A stretch of 64,000 nucleotides of DNA from Alcaligenaceae bacterium SAGV5 (lineage in GTDB: Bacteria > Pseudomonadota > Gammaproteobacteria > Burkholderiales > Burkholderiaceae_B), in the NCBI GenBank assembly GCA_009360345.1, contig SPDP01000003.1:434001-498000 (forward strand), read 5' to 3'. The position numbers and the translations under genes are program-made. Position 1 is the stretch's first letter; every line of letters starts with the position of its first letter. The notes beneath the pieces were generated by a model. The model ran no database searches and was not told where the DNA came from. It saw nothing but the letters and a program-made list of their open reading frames with translations. Below are positions 33,878 to 42,731 of this stretch, piece by piece.

Positions 33878-34978
33878 TTATCCGCGCGCCAGGCCCAGGC
33901 GCGGCGTCTCGACCGACACGTCGGCGCATTGCGCGCGATGGCGCAGTGCGTGGTCGGCCAGCACCAGGGCCAGCAGCGCTTCGGCGATGGGCGTGGCGCG
34001 GATGCCCACGCAAGGGTCGTGGCGCCCGTGAGTCTCGACCACGGTCGGCGCGCCCTGCTTGTCGATGGACCGGCGAGGACTGCGGATGCTGGACGTGGGC
34101 TTGATGCCGAGCGACACCGTGATCGGCTGCCCGGTGGCGATACCGCCCAGGATGCCGCCGGCATTGTTCGACAGGAAGCCTTCCGGCGTCAGTTCGTCGC
34201 CATGTTCGGTGCCGCGCTGCTCCACGCTGTGGAAACCAGCCCCGATCTCCACCGCCTTCACCGCGTTCAGGCCCATCATGGCGTAAGCGATATCGGCGTC
34301 CAGGCGGCCGTACACCGGCTCGCCCAGGCCCACCGGCACGTTCTCGGCCACGACCTCGATGCGCGCGCCCACCGAATCGCCGTCGCGGCGCAACTGGTCC
34401 ATGTAGGCTTCGAGCTCGGCCACGCGACTGTTGCCGGCGGCGTAGAAGGGGTTGGTATGGACGGCGTCCCAGTCTTCGAACGGGATCTCGATATCGCCCA
34501 GCTGGCTCATGTAGCCGCGCACGCGCACGCCATAGCGCTCGGCCAGCCACTTCTTGGCCACGGCGCCGGCGGCCACCGTGGGCGCCGTCAGCCGGGCCGA
34601 CGAACGGCCGCCGCCACGCGGGTCGCGGATGCCGAACTTGTGCCAGTAGGTGTAGTCGGCGTGGCCGGGGCGGAAGGTCTCCGCGATGTTGCTGTAATCC
34701 TTGCTGCGCGCGTCCTGGTTGCGGATCAAGAGCGCGATCGGCGTGCCCGTGGTCTTGCCCTCGTAGACGCCTGAAAGAATTTCGACCTGGTCGGGCTCTT
34801 GCCGCTGGGTGACATGGCGCGACGTGCCGGGACGCCGGCGGTCGAGTTCGACCTGGATATCGGCCTCGGTCAACGCCATTCCGGGGGGGCAGCCGTCGAT
34901 CACACAGCCGACGGCCGGTCCGTGGGACTCACCGAAATTGGTGACGCAGAAGAGTTCTCCGAGGGTGCTGCCTGGCAT
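33878..34978 (-). CDS. aroC: chorismate synthase
   Basis: A 366-residue FMN-dependent enzyme: signature [18 protein letters not shown] near the N-terminus, the RPGHADYTY motif, and [15 protein letters not shown] in the middle. It converts EPSP to chorismate, the last shikimate step. The start giving [10 protein letters not shown] has a GGAG upstream; an ATG 30 bases further up is close to the repeat element and less likely. Confidence 0.96.
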   Translation of the reverse strand: MPGSTLGELFCVTNFGESHGPAVGCVIDGCPPGMALTEADIQVELDRRRPGTSRHVTQRQEPDQVEILSGVYEGKTTGTPIALLIRNQDARSKDYSNIAETFRPGHADYTYWHKFGIRDPRGGGRSSARLTAPTVAAGAVAKKWLAERYGVRVRGYMSQLGDIEIPFEDWDAVHTNPFYAAGNSRVAELEAYMDQLRRDGDSVGARIEVVAENVPVGLGEPVYGRLDADIAYAMMGLNAVKAVEIGAGFHSVEQRGTEHGDELTPEGFLSNNAGGILGGIATGQPITVSLGIKPTSSIRSPRRSIDKQGAPTVVETHGRHDPCVGIRATPIAEALLALVLADHALRHRAQCADVSVETPRLGLARG

Positions 34979-35012
34979 GGAATCTGGGCTCCGGTAGGGA
35001 TGAGCCATTGTA

Positions 35013-35090
35013 CCCCCCCCTACGCGCTGACGCGCGCCCCCCAGGGGGCGAAACCGGCGGACTGGCGGAGCCAGATCCGCGGTTTCCTGG
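35013..35090 (+). repeat. GC-rich hairpin repeat, copy D (right-facing arm of an inverted pair)
   Basis: Short form: C-run, TACGCGC-TGA-CGCGCG, CCCCCAGGGGG, GGCGGACTGGCGGAGCCAGATCCGC with compensated bases in the stem, closing CCTGG. It is followed by GTCTAGTAC, mirrored before copy E. It starts about 5 bases from the upstream alternative aroC start. Confidence 0.85.
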
Positions 35091-35188
35091 GTCTAGTACG
35101 GTTTTCCTGGATAGAAACACTGTTGCTATCGCGGGCAGCCAGCGATAGCACCGGTGCCACAACCCAAGAAGCGGGTACTAGACCCAGG
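35086..35188. repeat. palindromic centre between repeat copies D and E
   Basis: CCTGGGTCTAGTAC (35086-35099) and GTACTAGACCCAGG (35175-35188) are a perfect 14-base inverted repeat around a 75-base centre that holds GCTATCGC and GCGATAGC in opposite orientation (35133-35155). With the flanking elements the whole 35013-35261 stretch can fold into one long imperfect cruciform between aroC and the CBS gene. Confidence 0.8.
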
Positions 35189-35261
35189 ATGCGGTGGATC
35201 CGGCTCCGCCGGTCCACCCGCATCGCCCCCTGGGGGGCGCGCGTCAGCGCGTAGGGGGGGG
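35184..35261 (-). repeat. GC-rich hairpin repeat, copy E (left-facing arm of the inverted pair)
   Basis: Short form on the minus strand: CCCCCCC-TACGCGC-TGA-CGCGCG, CCCCCAGGGGG, GGTGGACCGGCGGAGCCGGATCC, CCTGG. It ends 8 bases before the CBS gene stop. Confidence 0.85.
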
Positions 35262-35268
35262 ACTCTAC

Positions 35269-35733
35269 CTACAGCGTCCCTTCGGCTTCGCGCTGCTCGC
35301 CCGGCCAGTCGCGGATGTAGGCCTTGAGCATGCGGTTCTCGAAGCCTTGGGCCTCGAGCACGGCCTTGGCCACGTCGTAGAACGAAATCACCCCCAGCAG
35401 CATGCGGCCGTCCATGACGGGGATGTAGCGGGCGTGCTTGTCGAGCATGAGCCGCCGCACCTCATTGACCTCCGTGTTGGGCGATACCGTGACCGGCGCG
35501 TCGTCCATGATCGACCGGATGGTGGTCGTGCCCAGGGAACCGCCGTTGGCCTGCAGGTGCCGGATGATTTCGCGGAAGGTGAGCATGCCCACCAGTTCGC
35601 CGAATTCCATGATGACCAGCGAGCCGATGTCTTGCAGGGCCATCGTATCGACGACCTGCCCGACGGGGGCATCGGGGCTGGCGGTATAAAGCGCGTCGCC
35701 CTTGACGCGCAGGATTTCACTGACTTTGATCAT
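35269..35733 (-). CDS. tandem CBS-domain protein
   Basis: A 154-residue protein of two CBS motifs (about residues 8-65 and 75-135; ALYTASPDAPVGQVVDTM and APVTVSPNTEVNEVRRLM). CBS pairs bind adenosine nucleotides and sense energy state. There is no attached catalytic domain. A strong GGAGG stands before the ATG giving MIKVSEIL. Its partner is unknown. Confidence 0.88.
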   Translation of the reverse strand: MIKVSEILRVKGDALYTASPDAPVGQVVDTMALQDIGSLVIMEFGELVGMLTFREIIRHLQANGGSLGTTTIRSIMDDAPVTVSPNTEVNEVRRLMLDKHARYIPVMDGRMLLGVISFYDVAKAVLEAQGFENRMLKAYIRDWPGEQREAEGTL

Positions 35734-35840
35734 GACGGCCTCCTCGGCCACGCACGCCGGTTCTGTTTATGGGGTCGGAACTGGGATATATCGGCTCGTA
35801 CATGGCCATGTAGCTATCCTAGCGCGCTTGGAAAAGCGCT

Positions 35841-36563
35841 TCAACTCGCCGCCGCCACCGCGCCCGCATCCAGCGCCACCAGGATGTTTCGAGCTGTTCG
35901 TTCGATGTGCTCGGCCAGGATTTCCGCGGCCAGGTCTTCCTTGCGGTCCAGTGTCGCGTCCACCAGCGAACTGTGTTCCCGGGCAACGTCGCGATCGAAG
36001 GGCTTGTAGGCCAGGAACAGGCGCCGGTAGCGCGCGCTGAAATGCTGGAGCGAATCGCACACCATCAGGGCCAGCGGCATGCGGCACGCCGCGAGCAGCG
36101 CCAGGTGGAAGCCGCGGTGATGCGCCTCCCATTCGTCGACGCCCCCGCCGTCCTTCTGTTCCGGACGCTCGTAGCGCGTGAGCCGGTGGTGGGTCAGGAC
36201 GATGCCGTCCTCCCAATTGCGGTCGCCGTGGCGGATGGACTCGCGCAGGGCCATGGGCTCGAGCGTGGACTGCAGTTTCGCGATCTCGAGCAGGTTCTCG
36301 CGCGACACCGGCGCGACCTTGAACCCTTTCTTGTCTTCGTTGACCACGAAACCCTCGGTGGCCAGCCTGGCCAGGGCTTCGCGCAACGGGGAAAGGCTGA
36401 CGCCGAAATCCCCCTTGAGTTCTTCGATGGAAAGCCTGGCGCCTGGGGGACGTCTGCCGGAGACGATGTCGTTGCGCAACCGGGTCGCAATCGTGCTCGC
36501 GAAATTCTGCCCCGTGCTCGGAGCCGGCTGTCCAGCCGGCAACGCCGATGCCAGTTTCATCAT
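35841..36563 (-). CDS. GntR/FCD-family transcriptional regulator
   Basis: A 240-residue regulator. Winged helix at residues 22-90 (TRLRNDIVSGRRPPGARLSI, then LKGDFGVSLSPLREALARLATEGFV) and an all-helical FCD effector domain (about 100-230) with metal/ligand residues in HHRGFHLAL and AREHSSLVDA. It is divergent from the catabolic operon starting at 36677 and very likely controls it. The ligand is unknown. Confidence 0.9.
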   Translation of the reverse strand: MMKLASALPAGQPAPSTGQNFASTIATRLRNDIVSGRRPPGARLSIEELKGDFGVSLSPLREALARLATEGFVVNEDKKGFKVAPVSRENLLEIAKLQSTLEPMALRESIRHGDRNWEDGIVLTHHRLTRYERPEQKDGGGVDEWEAHHRGFHLALLAACRMPLALMVCDSLQHFSARYRRLFLAYKPFDRDVAREHSSLVDATLDRKEDLAAEILAEHIERTARNILVALDAGAVAAAS

Positions 36564-36607
36564 GCCCCTCGTCTTTTCATCAATCGTAACACGCAGCCCA
36601 GATCAAC

Positions 36608-36676
36608 TATCTATTGACAGATAATCGATTATTACTAAAAATACGCCAAAAATCGAAAATAGAAAAATCATCGATT
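36608..36676. promoter_or_regulatory. AT-rich divergent promoter with palindromes
   Basis: Holds ATCTATTGACAGAT (36608-36621) and the perfect palindrome ATAATCGATTAT (36621-36632); a second ATCGAT lies at 36670. TTGACA-like and TATTAC-like elements are within the same stretch. These are good candidates for GntR operators controlling the 36677-42703 operon; no footprint data. Confidence 0.5.
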
Positions 36677-38212
36677 ATGGAGAAGGAATTGAAAGCCGAC
36701 GCCTATCGCGATTTATCGGATGCGCAGCCCCTCCTTTCCCTGGCGGCCCGGGTGGACGTTGCCCACACGGCCGTGCTGATGATCGATATGCAGAACGATT
36801 TCTGCGCCCCCGGCGGCTATGTCGAGCGTGTCATCGGCAAGGACATCGCGGCGTGCGGCGCCATCGTGCCCCGGCTCCAGTCCCTGCTCGATTCCGCGCG
36901 CGGACATGGCGTTCCCGTCTTCTGGCTGCGCGCCTGCTACCGGCCCGACCTGCTGCCCGCGTCCATGCGCACCAAGCTGGCCGAGCAAGGCATCGTCGAC
37001 GTCTGCTGCGACCGCGGCACGTGGGGCTACGACTGGTACGGCGTCCAGCCCCTGGCCGGCGAGCCGGTGCTGGAGAAAAACAGCTACGACGGCTTCGTCG
37101 GCACCCCTCTCGAACACGAACTGCGCACCCGCGGCATCCGCACCCTGGTCTTCGCCGGCGTCCAGACCAACATCTGCGTCGAAGCCACGCTGCGCCACGC
37201 GAACGCGCTGGGCTTTCACTGCGTCGTGCCCGAGGATTGCGTGGCGTCGCACACGCAGCCCGCGCACGACGCCACGCTGAACAACGTCCGCTTCCTGCTG
37301 GGCGACGTGACCCGGCTGGACACGCTCGCGTCCCATTGGCAGGCCTCGCCCCGGCGGGTCTACCTGGACTACACGCAGGAAGAACTGGATCGCGCCTACG
37401 ACCAGCGCGCCTGGGCCGACAACCGGGACGCCCTGCTGGCCTGGTACGCGCAGGCCAGCGCCAGCGCCCGCGAGGAATACCCGCATCACCGGCACGTTCC
37501 CTATGGCCCCGGCCCCCACGAGACGCTGGATATCTTTCCGGCTCAGCGACCAGGCGCGCCCATCCACGTGCACGTGCATGGCGGCGGCTGGCGCAATCTC
37601 AGCAAGGATGACGAGTCCTTCCTGGCGCGCACGCTGGTCCCCGCGGGCGGCGTATTGGTGGTGCTGGATTTTTCGCTGATCCCGGCGGTGCGCCTGCCCG
37701 ACATGATCGCCCAGACACGCCGTGCGATGGCCTGGATCCGCGCCAAGGCCTCCCGCTTCGGCGGCGACCCCGAGCGCATCCACCTGTCGGGCCACTCGTC
37801 GGGCGCCCACATGGCCGCGGTCCTGGCGACCACGGACTGGGAGTCCCTGCACCTGCCCGCCGACCTGATCAAGAGCGCGCTGCTGGTCAGCGGCATGTAC
37901 GACCTGCATCCGGTCATGCTCAGCGCCCGCAGCGACTACGTGAAGCTCCAGCCGGACGAGATCGAGCGCTACAGCCCGATCCGGCACCTGTCCCGTCTGC
38001 GGTGCCCGGCCGTGGTCGCGATCGGCGACCGGGAAAGCCCGGAATTCCAGCGGCAGGCGCGCGACTTCGCCCGCGCCGCGCAGGAACAGGACAGGCAGGT
38101 TGACCTGATGCTGCTGCCCGCCACGAATCACTACGAAATCGTGACCCGGTTGAACGACCCCGACTCCGCCCTGTCCCGGGCCGCGCTGCGGCTGATGGGC
38201 CTGCGGGATTGA
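36677..38212 (+). CDS. isochorismatase-family amidohydrolase fused to an arylformamidase-like alpha/beta hydrolase
   Basis: A 511-residue two-enzyme fusion. Residues 28-215 are an isochorismatase-like cysteine hydrolase with triad D37 (LMIDMQNDF), K134 (LEKNSYDGF) and C167 (GVQTNICVEA). Residues 230-510 are an alpha/beta hydrolase with oxyanion motif HGGGW (301-305), nucleophile S374 in GHSSG, D451 and H485 (TNHYEI), close to kynurenine-formamidase-like enzymes. Family knowledge: the first half removes NH3 from amides such as maleamate, the second cleaves N-formyl or similar amides or esters. The pair suggests two successive hydrolyses of one substrate. The start may be the ATG or a TTG four codons on, which has GGAGAAGG before it. 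Confidence 0.82.
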   Translation: MEKELKADAYRDLSDAQPLLSLAARVDVAHTAVLMIDMQNDFCAPGGYVERVIGKDIAACGAIVPRLQSLLDSARGHGVPVFWLRACYRPDLLPASMRTKLAEQGIVDVCCDRGTWGYDWYGVQPLAGEPVLEKNSYDGFVGTPLEHELRTRGIRTLVFAGVQTNICVEATLRHANALGFHCVVPEDCVASHTQPAHDATLNNVRFLLGDVTRLDTLASHWQASPRRVYLDYTQEELDRAYDQRAWADNRDALLAWYAQASASAREEYPHHRHVPYGPGPHETLDIFPAQRPGAPIHVHVHGGGWRNLSKDDESFLARTLVPAGGVLVVLDFSLIPAVRLPDMIAQTRRAMAWIRAKASRFGGDPERIHLSGHSSGAHMAAVLATTDWESLHLPADLIKSALLVSGMYDLHPVMLSARSDYVKLQPDEIERYSPIRHLSRLRCPAVVAIGDRESPEFQRQARDFARAAQEQDRQVDLMLLPATNHYEIVTRLNDPDSALSRAALRLMGLRD

Positions 38213-38299
38213 ATATTGCATTCAGAAGGAGGACCTTGCCCGCCCACTGACTCAGTAGCCTGCTGCTTTCCCCCTCATCAATTACGTGAAAGGACTGAC

Positions 38300-39457
38300 A
38301 TGCTTGAAGGATTCAAGATTTATGACGCAGATGCCCACGTTCTAATGACACCGGAAATGTGGGAAACCCTACCCAAACAGTACTGGCTGCGACGCCCGCG
38401 GCCGGTCAAGTTCGGGGACGGCCATGAACTCGGCAACTGGGGCACCGGGTGGCTGGTGGACGGCCGCATCGAGCCCCATCCGTTCGGACCCGGCACCCAC
38501 GCCGCCAACACCCCCGGCATGGTGCTGGAGGAGTACGGCGCCAACCGCGCGCGGGCTGGCGACTTCACCGCCTTCTCCCTGCCCGTCGGCTGTGTCACGA
38601 TGGGCGACGTTGCCGACCGGCTCACCGCCATGGACAAGCTGGGCATCGACGTCCAGGTCCTGTTTCCCAGCACCATCTACGCCACCATCTCCGCGGACGC
38701 GACGCTGGAAGGCGAACTCTTCCGCGCCTACAACCGCTACATCGGCACGCGCTGCCGGGACGCGGCCAAGCGCCTGCGCTGGGTGGGCCTGCTGCCCATG
38801 CGGGACGCCGAGCAGGCCCGGCTGGCCATGAAAGAAATGGTCGACATGGGCGCGGCCGCCGCCGTGGTGTTCGGGACCGTGGGCGACCGCATGCTGTCGC
38901 ACCCGAGCTTCGAGCCGATCTGGAACGAGTTCACGCGCACCGGGCTGCCCCTGTGCGTGCACATGGCCATGAGCTTCCCGCCGCTGGCCCAACTGTGCGA
39001 GTCGATCCAGGACGCCAACATGATCGGCAAGGCCATGCCCGCGCAATTGGCCTTCATGGCCATGGCCGGCCACGGCATGCTGGACAAGTATCCCAGCCTG
39101 AAGGTCGCGTTCCTGGAGTTCGGCGGCGAATGGATCTTCTATTCGGTCGGGCGCATGAAGCAGTACGCCGAGGTCAACAAGGGCCGGATGGCCGACCCGA
39201 GCATGCTGCCCAAGAGCGAAGTGGACGACCTGGTGAAGTCGGGACGCATCTACCTGGGCCCCGAATCCAGCGACGCCATGCTGGCGCACGAGCTCAAGCT
39301 GCTGGGCGATGGCCAGCTTCTTTATTCCTCGGATTTTCCCCATGGCGAAGGGCGGGACAACGCCGCGATGGAGATCATCGAGCGCCAGGACCTCACCAAG
39401 GAACAGAAGCGCAAGTTCCTCTACGACAACGCGGCCAACTTCTACGGCGAGCCCTGA
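38300..39457 (+). CDS. amidohydrolase-2 family enzyme (probable decarboxylase or hydrolase)
   Basis: A 385-residue TIM-barrel metal enzyme of the PF04909 family: metal site DADAH near residue 11-15, His in CVHMAMSF, a later His in GHGML, and Asp in YSSDFPHGEGR. The family includes aromatic-acid decarboxylases (ACMSD, 5-carboxyvanillate, 3,6-dihydroxypicolinate) and hydrolases. AAAGGA precedes the ATG. It is the second gene of a catabolic operon; the neighbouring ring-cleavage subunits make an aromatic carboxylate substrate plausible. Confidence 0.85.
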   Translation: MLEGFKIYDADAHVLMTPEMWETLPKQYWLRRPRPVKFGDGHELGNWGTGWLVDGRIEPHPFGPGTHAANTPGMVLEEYGANRARAGDFTAFSLPVGCVTMGDVADRLTAMDKLGIDVQVLFPSTIYATISADATLEGELFRAYNRYIGTRCRDAAKRLRWVGLLPMRDAEQARLAMKEMVDMGAAAAVVFGTVGDRMLSHPSFEPIWNEFTRTGLPLCVHMAMSFPPLAQLCESIQDANMIGKAMPAQLAFMAMAGHGMLDKYPSLKVAFLEFGGEWIFYSVGRMKQYAEVNKGRMADPSMLPKSEVDDLVKSGRIYLGPESSDAMLAHELKLLGDGQLLYSSDFPHGEGRDNAAMEIIERQDLTKEQKRKFLYDNAANFYGEP

Positions 39458-39546
39458 TACACGGGGCGAAAGGCGCGGCGCGCCGCCGGCATCGGGCCGG
39501 TGGTGCGCCCACCGGTAAGGAGAAACGTCACTCCAGGAGAGATTCC

Positions 39547-40530
39547 ATGAAGCCGTTCTACCATTGCCTTGCCAGATATTCCCTCGTGCTGCTGCCCCTT
39601 GCCGTCCATGGCGCGGCCTGTGCCCAAAGCGGCGCCTACCCTTCCCGGCCCATACGGATCGTCAATCCATACGGGGCCGGAGGACTGGGAGACGTCAGCT
39701 TCCGCCTGATCGCGCCGCTGATGGAGAAACAGCTCGGGCAGCCGCTGGTCATCGAGAACAAGCCCGGAGCCTCCGGCAACCTCGGCGCCGCGGACGTGGC
39801 GCGCGCGGCCCCCGACGGCTATACGCTGCTGCTGGGAGCGGTGAACAATTTCGCGACCAACCAGTATCTCTATCGGGACATGACCTTCGACCCGCTGACG
39901 GCGTTCGATCCCATCGCGCTGATCAGCAACGCGCCGACGATCGTGGTCGTCAATCCCGCCGTGCCGGCCCGCAGCCTGCGCGAGCTGGCCGCGTACGCGA
40001 AGGAGCGTCCGGGCAAGGTGAACTTCGGCTCGCCCGGCATGGGAACTCCGCCCCATCTGGCGGCCGAGTTCTTCGCCACGCTGGCCAACGTCTCGATGAC
40101 CCACGTCCCGTTCAACGGCTCGCCCCCCGTCGTGCTGGCCCTGCTGCGCAACGACGTGAACGTGGCGTTCTACACCGCGGGTCCGATCGCCGGTCCGCTC
40201 AAGGCCGGCACCATCCAGCCCATCGCGGTCGCTGCCAACCAGCGGCTCGACATCCTGCCCAACGTGCCCACTACCGCGGAGGCGGGCTTCGGTGCCTTGC
40301 AGACCGGCAGTTGGATAGGCCTGGCCGCTCCCAAGGGAACGGACCCGGCCGTGCTGGACAAGCTCAACGCCGCCGCGCGGCAGGCGCTGGCCGATCCGGA
40401 AGTGCGCAAGCGCTATGCGGACATGGGCATGCTGACCGGCAACACCAGCCGCGCGCAGTTCTCGTCGCTGATCGACGCCGAGGCAACCCGGTGGAGGAAA
40501 GTGATCGCCGACGCGGGGATCGCGAAATGA
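39547..40530 (+). CDS. Bug/TctC-type periplasmic substrate-binding protein
   Basis: A 327-residue protein with a signal peptide (residues 1-26, cut near ACAQS) and the Bug fold: YPSRPIRIVNPYGAGG, GQPLVIENKPGASGNLGA, and a C-terminal WRKVI. Bug proteins bind aromatic or organic acids; most lack nearby TctAB membrane genes, as here. Its place inside the operon points to the operon's substrate as ligand. GGAGAGATTCC precedes the ATG. Confidence 0.93.
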   Translation: MKPFYHCLARYSLVLLPLAVHGAACAQSGAYPSRPIRIVNPYGAGGLGDVSFRLIAPLMEKQLGQPLVIENKPGASGNLGAADVARAAPDGYTLLLGAVNNFATNQYLYRDMTFDPLTAFDPIALISNAPTIVVVNPAVPARSLRELAAYAKERPGKVNFGSPGMGTPPHLAAEFFATLANVSMTHVPFNGSPPVVLALLRNDVNVAFYTAGPIAGPLKAGTIQPIAVAANQRLDILPNVPTTAEAGFGALQTGSWIGLAAPKGTDPAVLDKLNAAARQALADPEVRKRYADMGMLTGNTSRAQFSSLIDAEATRWRKVIADAGIAK

Positions 40531-40549
40531 TCCTGGCCGCGCTCCGACC

Positions 40550-41533
40550 ATGCTGACGCTGACGCTTGCCTGCGCCGCCTATGACCGGACACGGCCGCTG
40601 ATCGACGGGCGGGTTGCCATCGAAGGCGTCGACCTGCGGGCGACGACGCTGCACCCCGAGGCCGCCTTCGCCCGTGCGAAGGCGGCCGAGTTCGACCTGA
40701 CCGAGCTGTCCCTGAGCGGCCACCTGCGGTCGCTGGACGCGGGCAACCCGGCCTATGCCGCGCTACCGGTCTTCCCGTCGCGCGCCTTCCGGCACAGCGG
40801 CATCTACGTGCATGCTGGCAAGGGCATCCGGTCTCCTTCCGACCTGCGTGGCAGGATCATCGGAACGCCGGACTACAAGACCACGGCCAATGTCTGGATC
40901 CGGGCGTTCCTGGCCCACGACCACGGTATCCAGCCTCACGAGATGCAGTGGGTGGAAGCCGCCATGGAGGCCGGCGAACCCGGTCCGGCTTCCGCCACCG
41001 CCGTACCAGGGGTCCCCCTGCTCGCCCTGCCGGATAAAGACTTGGCCGGCATGCTGGCTCGGGGGGACATCGACGCGGTCATCGGCGCCAAGGTACCTTC
41101 CTGCTTCGGAGCCGGGCAGGACACCGTGGCCAGATTGTTCCCGGACCACCAGCGAATCGAGCAGGACTACTACCGGCGCACCGGCTTCTTTCCCATCATG
41201 CATGTGCTGGGGCTGCGGCGCGAGCTGCACGAACGCCATCCTTGGCTGGCCCGAGCCGTCTGCCAAGGTTTCGAAGCCGCCCGGCGCGTGGCGCTGCAGG
41301 ACATCCGGGACGTCTGCCAACTGGCTGCCACCCTGCCCTGGGTCGCGGCGGAGTATCAGCGCACCGTGGACCTGATGGGCGAGGACTACTGGCCGTATGG
41401 CCTGGCCGCAAACCAGGATGTGCTGCAGGCCTTCGCCATGTACCATTTCCAGCAGGGACTGTCCCGCCGGCCGCGCGATCCGGCGGCCTGGCTCGTCCCG
41501 GCGGGAGACTTTTTTTCGCAACGGGAGTGTTGA
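40550..41533 (+). CDS. 4,5-dihydroxyphthalate-decarboxylase-like protein
   Basis: A 327-residue protein with the periplasmic-binding-like fold used by cytoplasmic 4,5-dihydroxyphthalate decarboxylases: LTLACAAYDRTRPLIDGRV, FDLTELSLSGHLRSL, LPVFPSRAFRHSGIYV and YYRRTGFFPIMHVLGLRRE match that family as remembered. No signal peptide. It may decarboxylate an ortho-dihydroxy aromatic or heteroaromatic acid before ring cleavage. It lies 19 bases after the Bug gene and 2 bases before the LigA-like gene. Confidence 0.8.
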   Translation: MLTLTLACAAYDRTRPLIDGRVAIEGVDLRATTLHPEAAFARAKAAEFDLTELSLSGHLRSLDAGNPAYAALPVFPSRAFRHSGIYVHAGKGIRSPSDLRGRIIGTPDYKTTANVWIRAFLAHDHGIQPHEMQWVEAAMEAGEPGPASATAVPGVPLLALPDKDLAGMLARGDIDAVIGAKVPSCFGAGQDTVARLFPDHQRIEQDYYRRTGFFPIMHVLGLRRELHERHPWLARAVCQGFEAARRVALQDIRDVCQLAATLPWVAAEYQRTVDLMGEDYWPYGLAANQDVLQAFAMYHFQQGLSRRPRDPAAWLVPAGDFFSQREC

Positions 41534-41535
41534 TC

Positions 41536-41841
41536 ATGGGAATCCGGGACACCGACAAGACCCTGCCCTCGAACCGCATGGTGTTCGAGCTGCGGCGCGA
41601 CGCGCAAAAGCACCTCGCCTTCAAGCAGGACCTGGAAGGCACCATGGCCGCCTACGGCCTGGACGAGAAGGAAAAGCGCGCCTGGCGCGACATGGACATC
41701 GAGGCCCTCGGCGCGATGGGCGTGCACCCCTATTTCCTTCCGCAGATATCGCGCCTGTTCAAGGGCGGCGCGCGCAACCACAACGACAGCGATGCCGCCC
41801 GGCTCTATGCCGAGAAGATGGGCATCGCCTCCAAGGACTGA
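41536..41841 (+). CDS. LigA-like small subunit of a class III extradiol dioxygenase
   Basis: A 101-residue all-helical protein: LELRRDAQKHLAF-type N-terminus, then KEKRAWRDMDIEALGAMGVHPYFLPQISR, typical of protocatechuate 4,5-dioxygenase alpha subunits (PF07746). It caps the active site of the LigB-like partner encoded 13 bases downstream. The start gives MGIRDTDKTLPSNRMVFEL. Confidence 0.88.
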   Translation: MGIRDTDKTLPSNRMVFELRRDAQKHLAFKQDLEGTMAAYGLDEKEKRAWRDMDIEALGAMGVHPYFLPQISRLFKGGARNHNDSDAARLYAEKMGIASKD

Positions 41842-41854
41842 AGCGGAGACCCCC

Positions 41855-42703
41855 ATGGCAAAGATCGTCGCAACCCTGGGCGTGGCGCACGCCCCCGGCG
41901 TCACCGGCTGGATAGACAAGGCGCCCAGGCACGAGCAGGACGGCGTGCTGGACGGCTACGCGCAGTTCCAGAAATTGATGGACGAAGTGCGGCCCGACGT
42001 GGTCATCGGCGTCGCCAACGACCATCTGCTGAACTTCTCGTTGGACAACATTCCGGACTTCTGCGTGGGCATAGGCGAACAATGGGCCGGGCCGGCGCCG
42101 TGGTTCCGCGACTGGCTGAACGTGCCGGACTATACGGTGCGCGGCCATCGCGACCTGGGCCGCGCGCTGGTGCGCGAATCGGCCAGGGCAGGCATCAACC
42201 ACGCATTCGCCGACAAGCTGCTGTTCGACGACAACTGGTCGGTGCCCCTGAAATTCCTGTTCCCGCGCTATGACGTGCGCTTCATCCCCATCCACATGAA
42301 CCCCGTCGTGCCGCCGGTGCCGACCGCTGCGCACTGCCATGCGGTGGGCGAGACGATCGCGCGCATCGTCCAGGCCTTCCCGTCCGACGAACGGGTGGTC
42401 ATCATGGGCACGGGCGGCCTGTCGCACGATCCTGGCGGCAAGGACTATTTCACCGTGCACGAGGAGTTCGACCGCTGGTTCCTCGCCTTGATGGAGGAAG
42501 GCAACGCCGAACGGGTCAAGCGCGAACTGACCTTCGAGAAACTGCTGACCGGCGGCGATGGCGGCGCGGCGGAATTGCTGGCCTGGGTGGTGGCCATGGG
42601 CGCTGCCGGGGTCTGCGGCAACGCGCGGGCGGAAACGGTGTTCTACGTGCCTTCGGTGCCCATGCGCTGCGGCATGGGCGGCGTGTACTGGCGACTGGAA
42701 TGA
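41855..42703 (+). CDS. LigB-like catalytic subunit of a class III extradiol dioxygenase
   Basis: A 282-residue PF02900 enzyme. The iron ligands are probably His in GVAHAPG (about residue 12) and ANDHLLNF (about 57) plus the Glu in a later helix; active-site base His in GTGGLSHDPGG. With the LigA-like subunit it should cleave a catecholic ring next to the hydroxyls. Substrate could be protocatechuate, gallate or a dihydroxypyridine; sequence alone does not decide. Last gene of the operon. Confidence 0.88.
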   Translation: MAKIVATLGVAHAPGVTGWIDKAPRHEQDGVLDGYAQFQKLMDEVRPDVVIGVANDHLLNFSLDNIPDFCVGIGEQWAGPAPWFRDWLNVPDYTVRGHRDLGRALVRESARAGINHAFADKLLFDDNWSVPLKFLFPRYDVRFIPIHMNPVVPPVPTAAHCHAVGETIARIVQAFPSDERVVIMGTGGLSHDPGGKDYFTVHEEFDRWFLALMEEGNAERVKRELTFEKLLTGGDGGAAELLAWVVAMGAAGVCGNARAETVFYVPSVPMRCGMGGVYWRLE

Positions 42704-42731
42704 CGGCGCGGCCGGCGTGGGCCGCGCCGGG

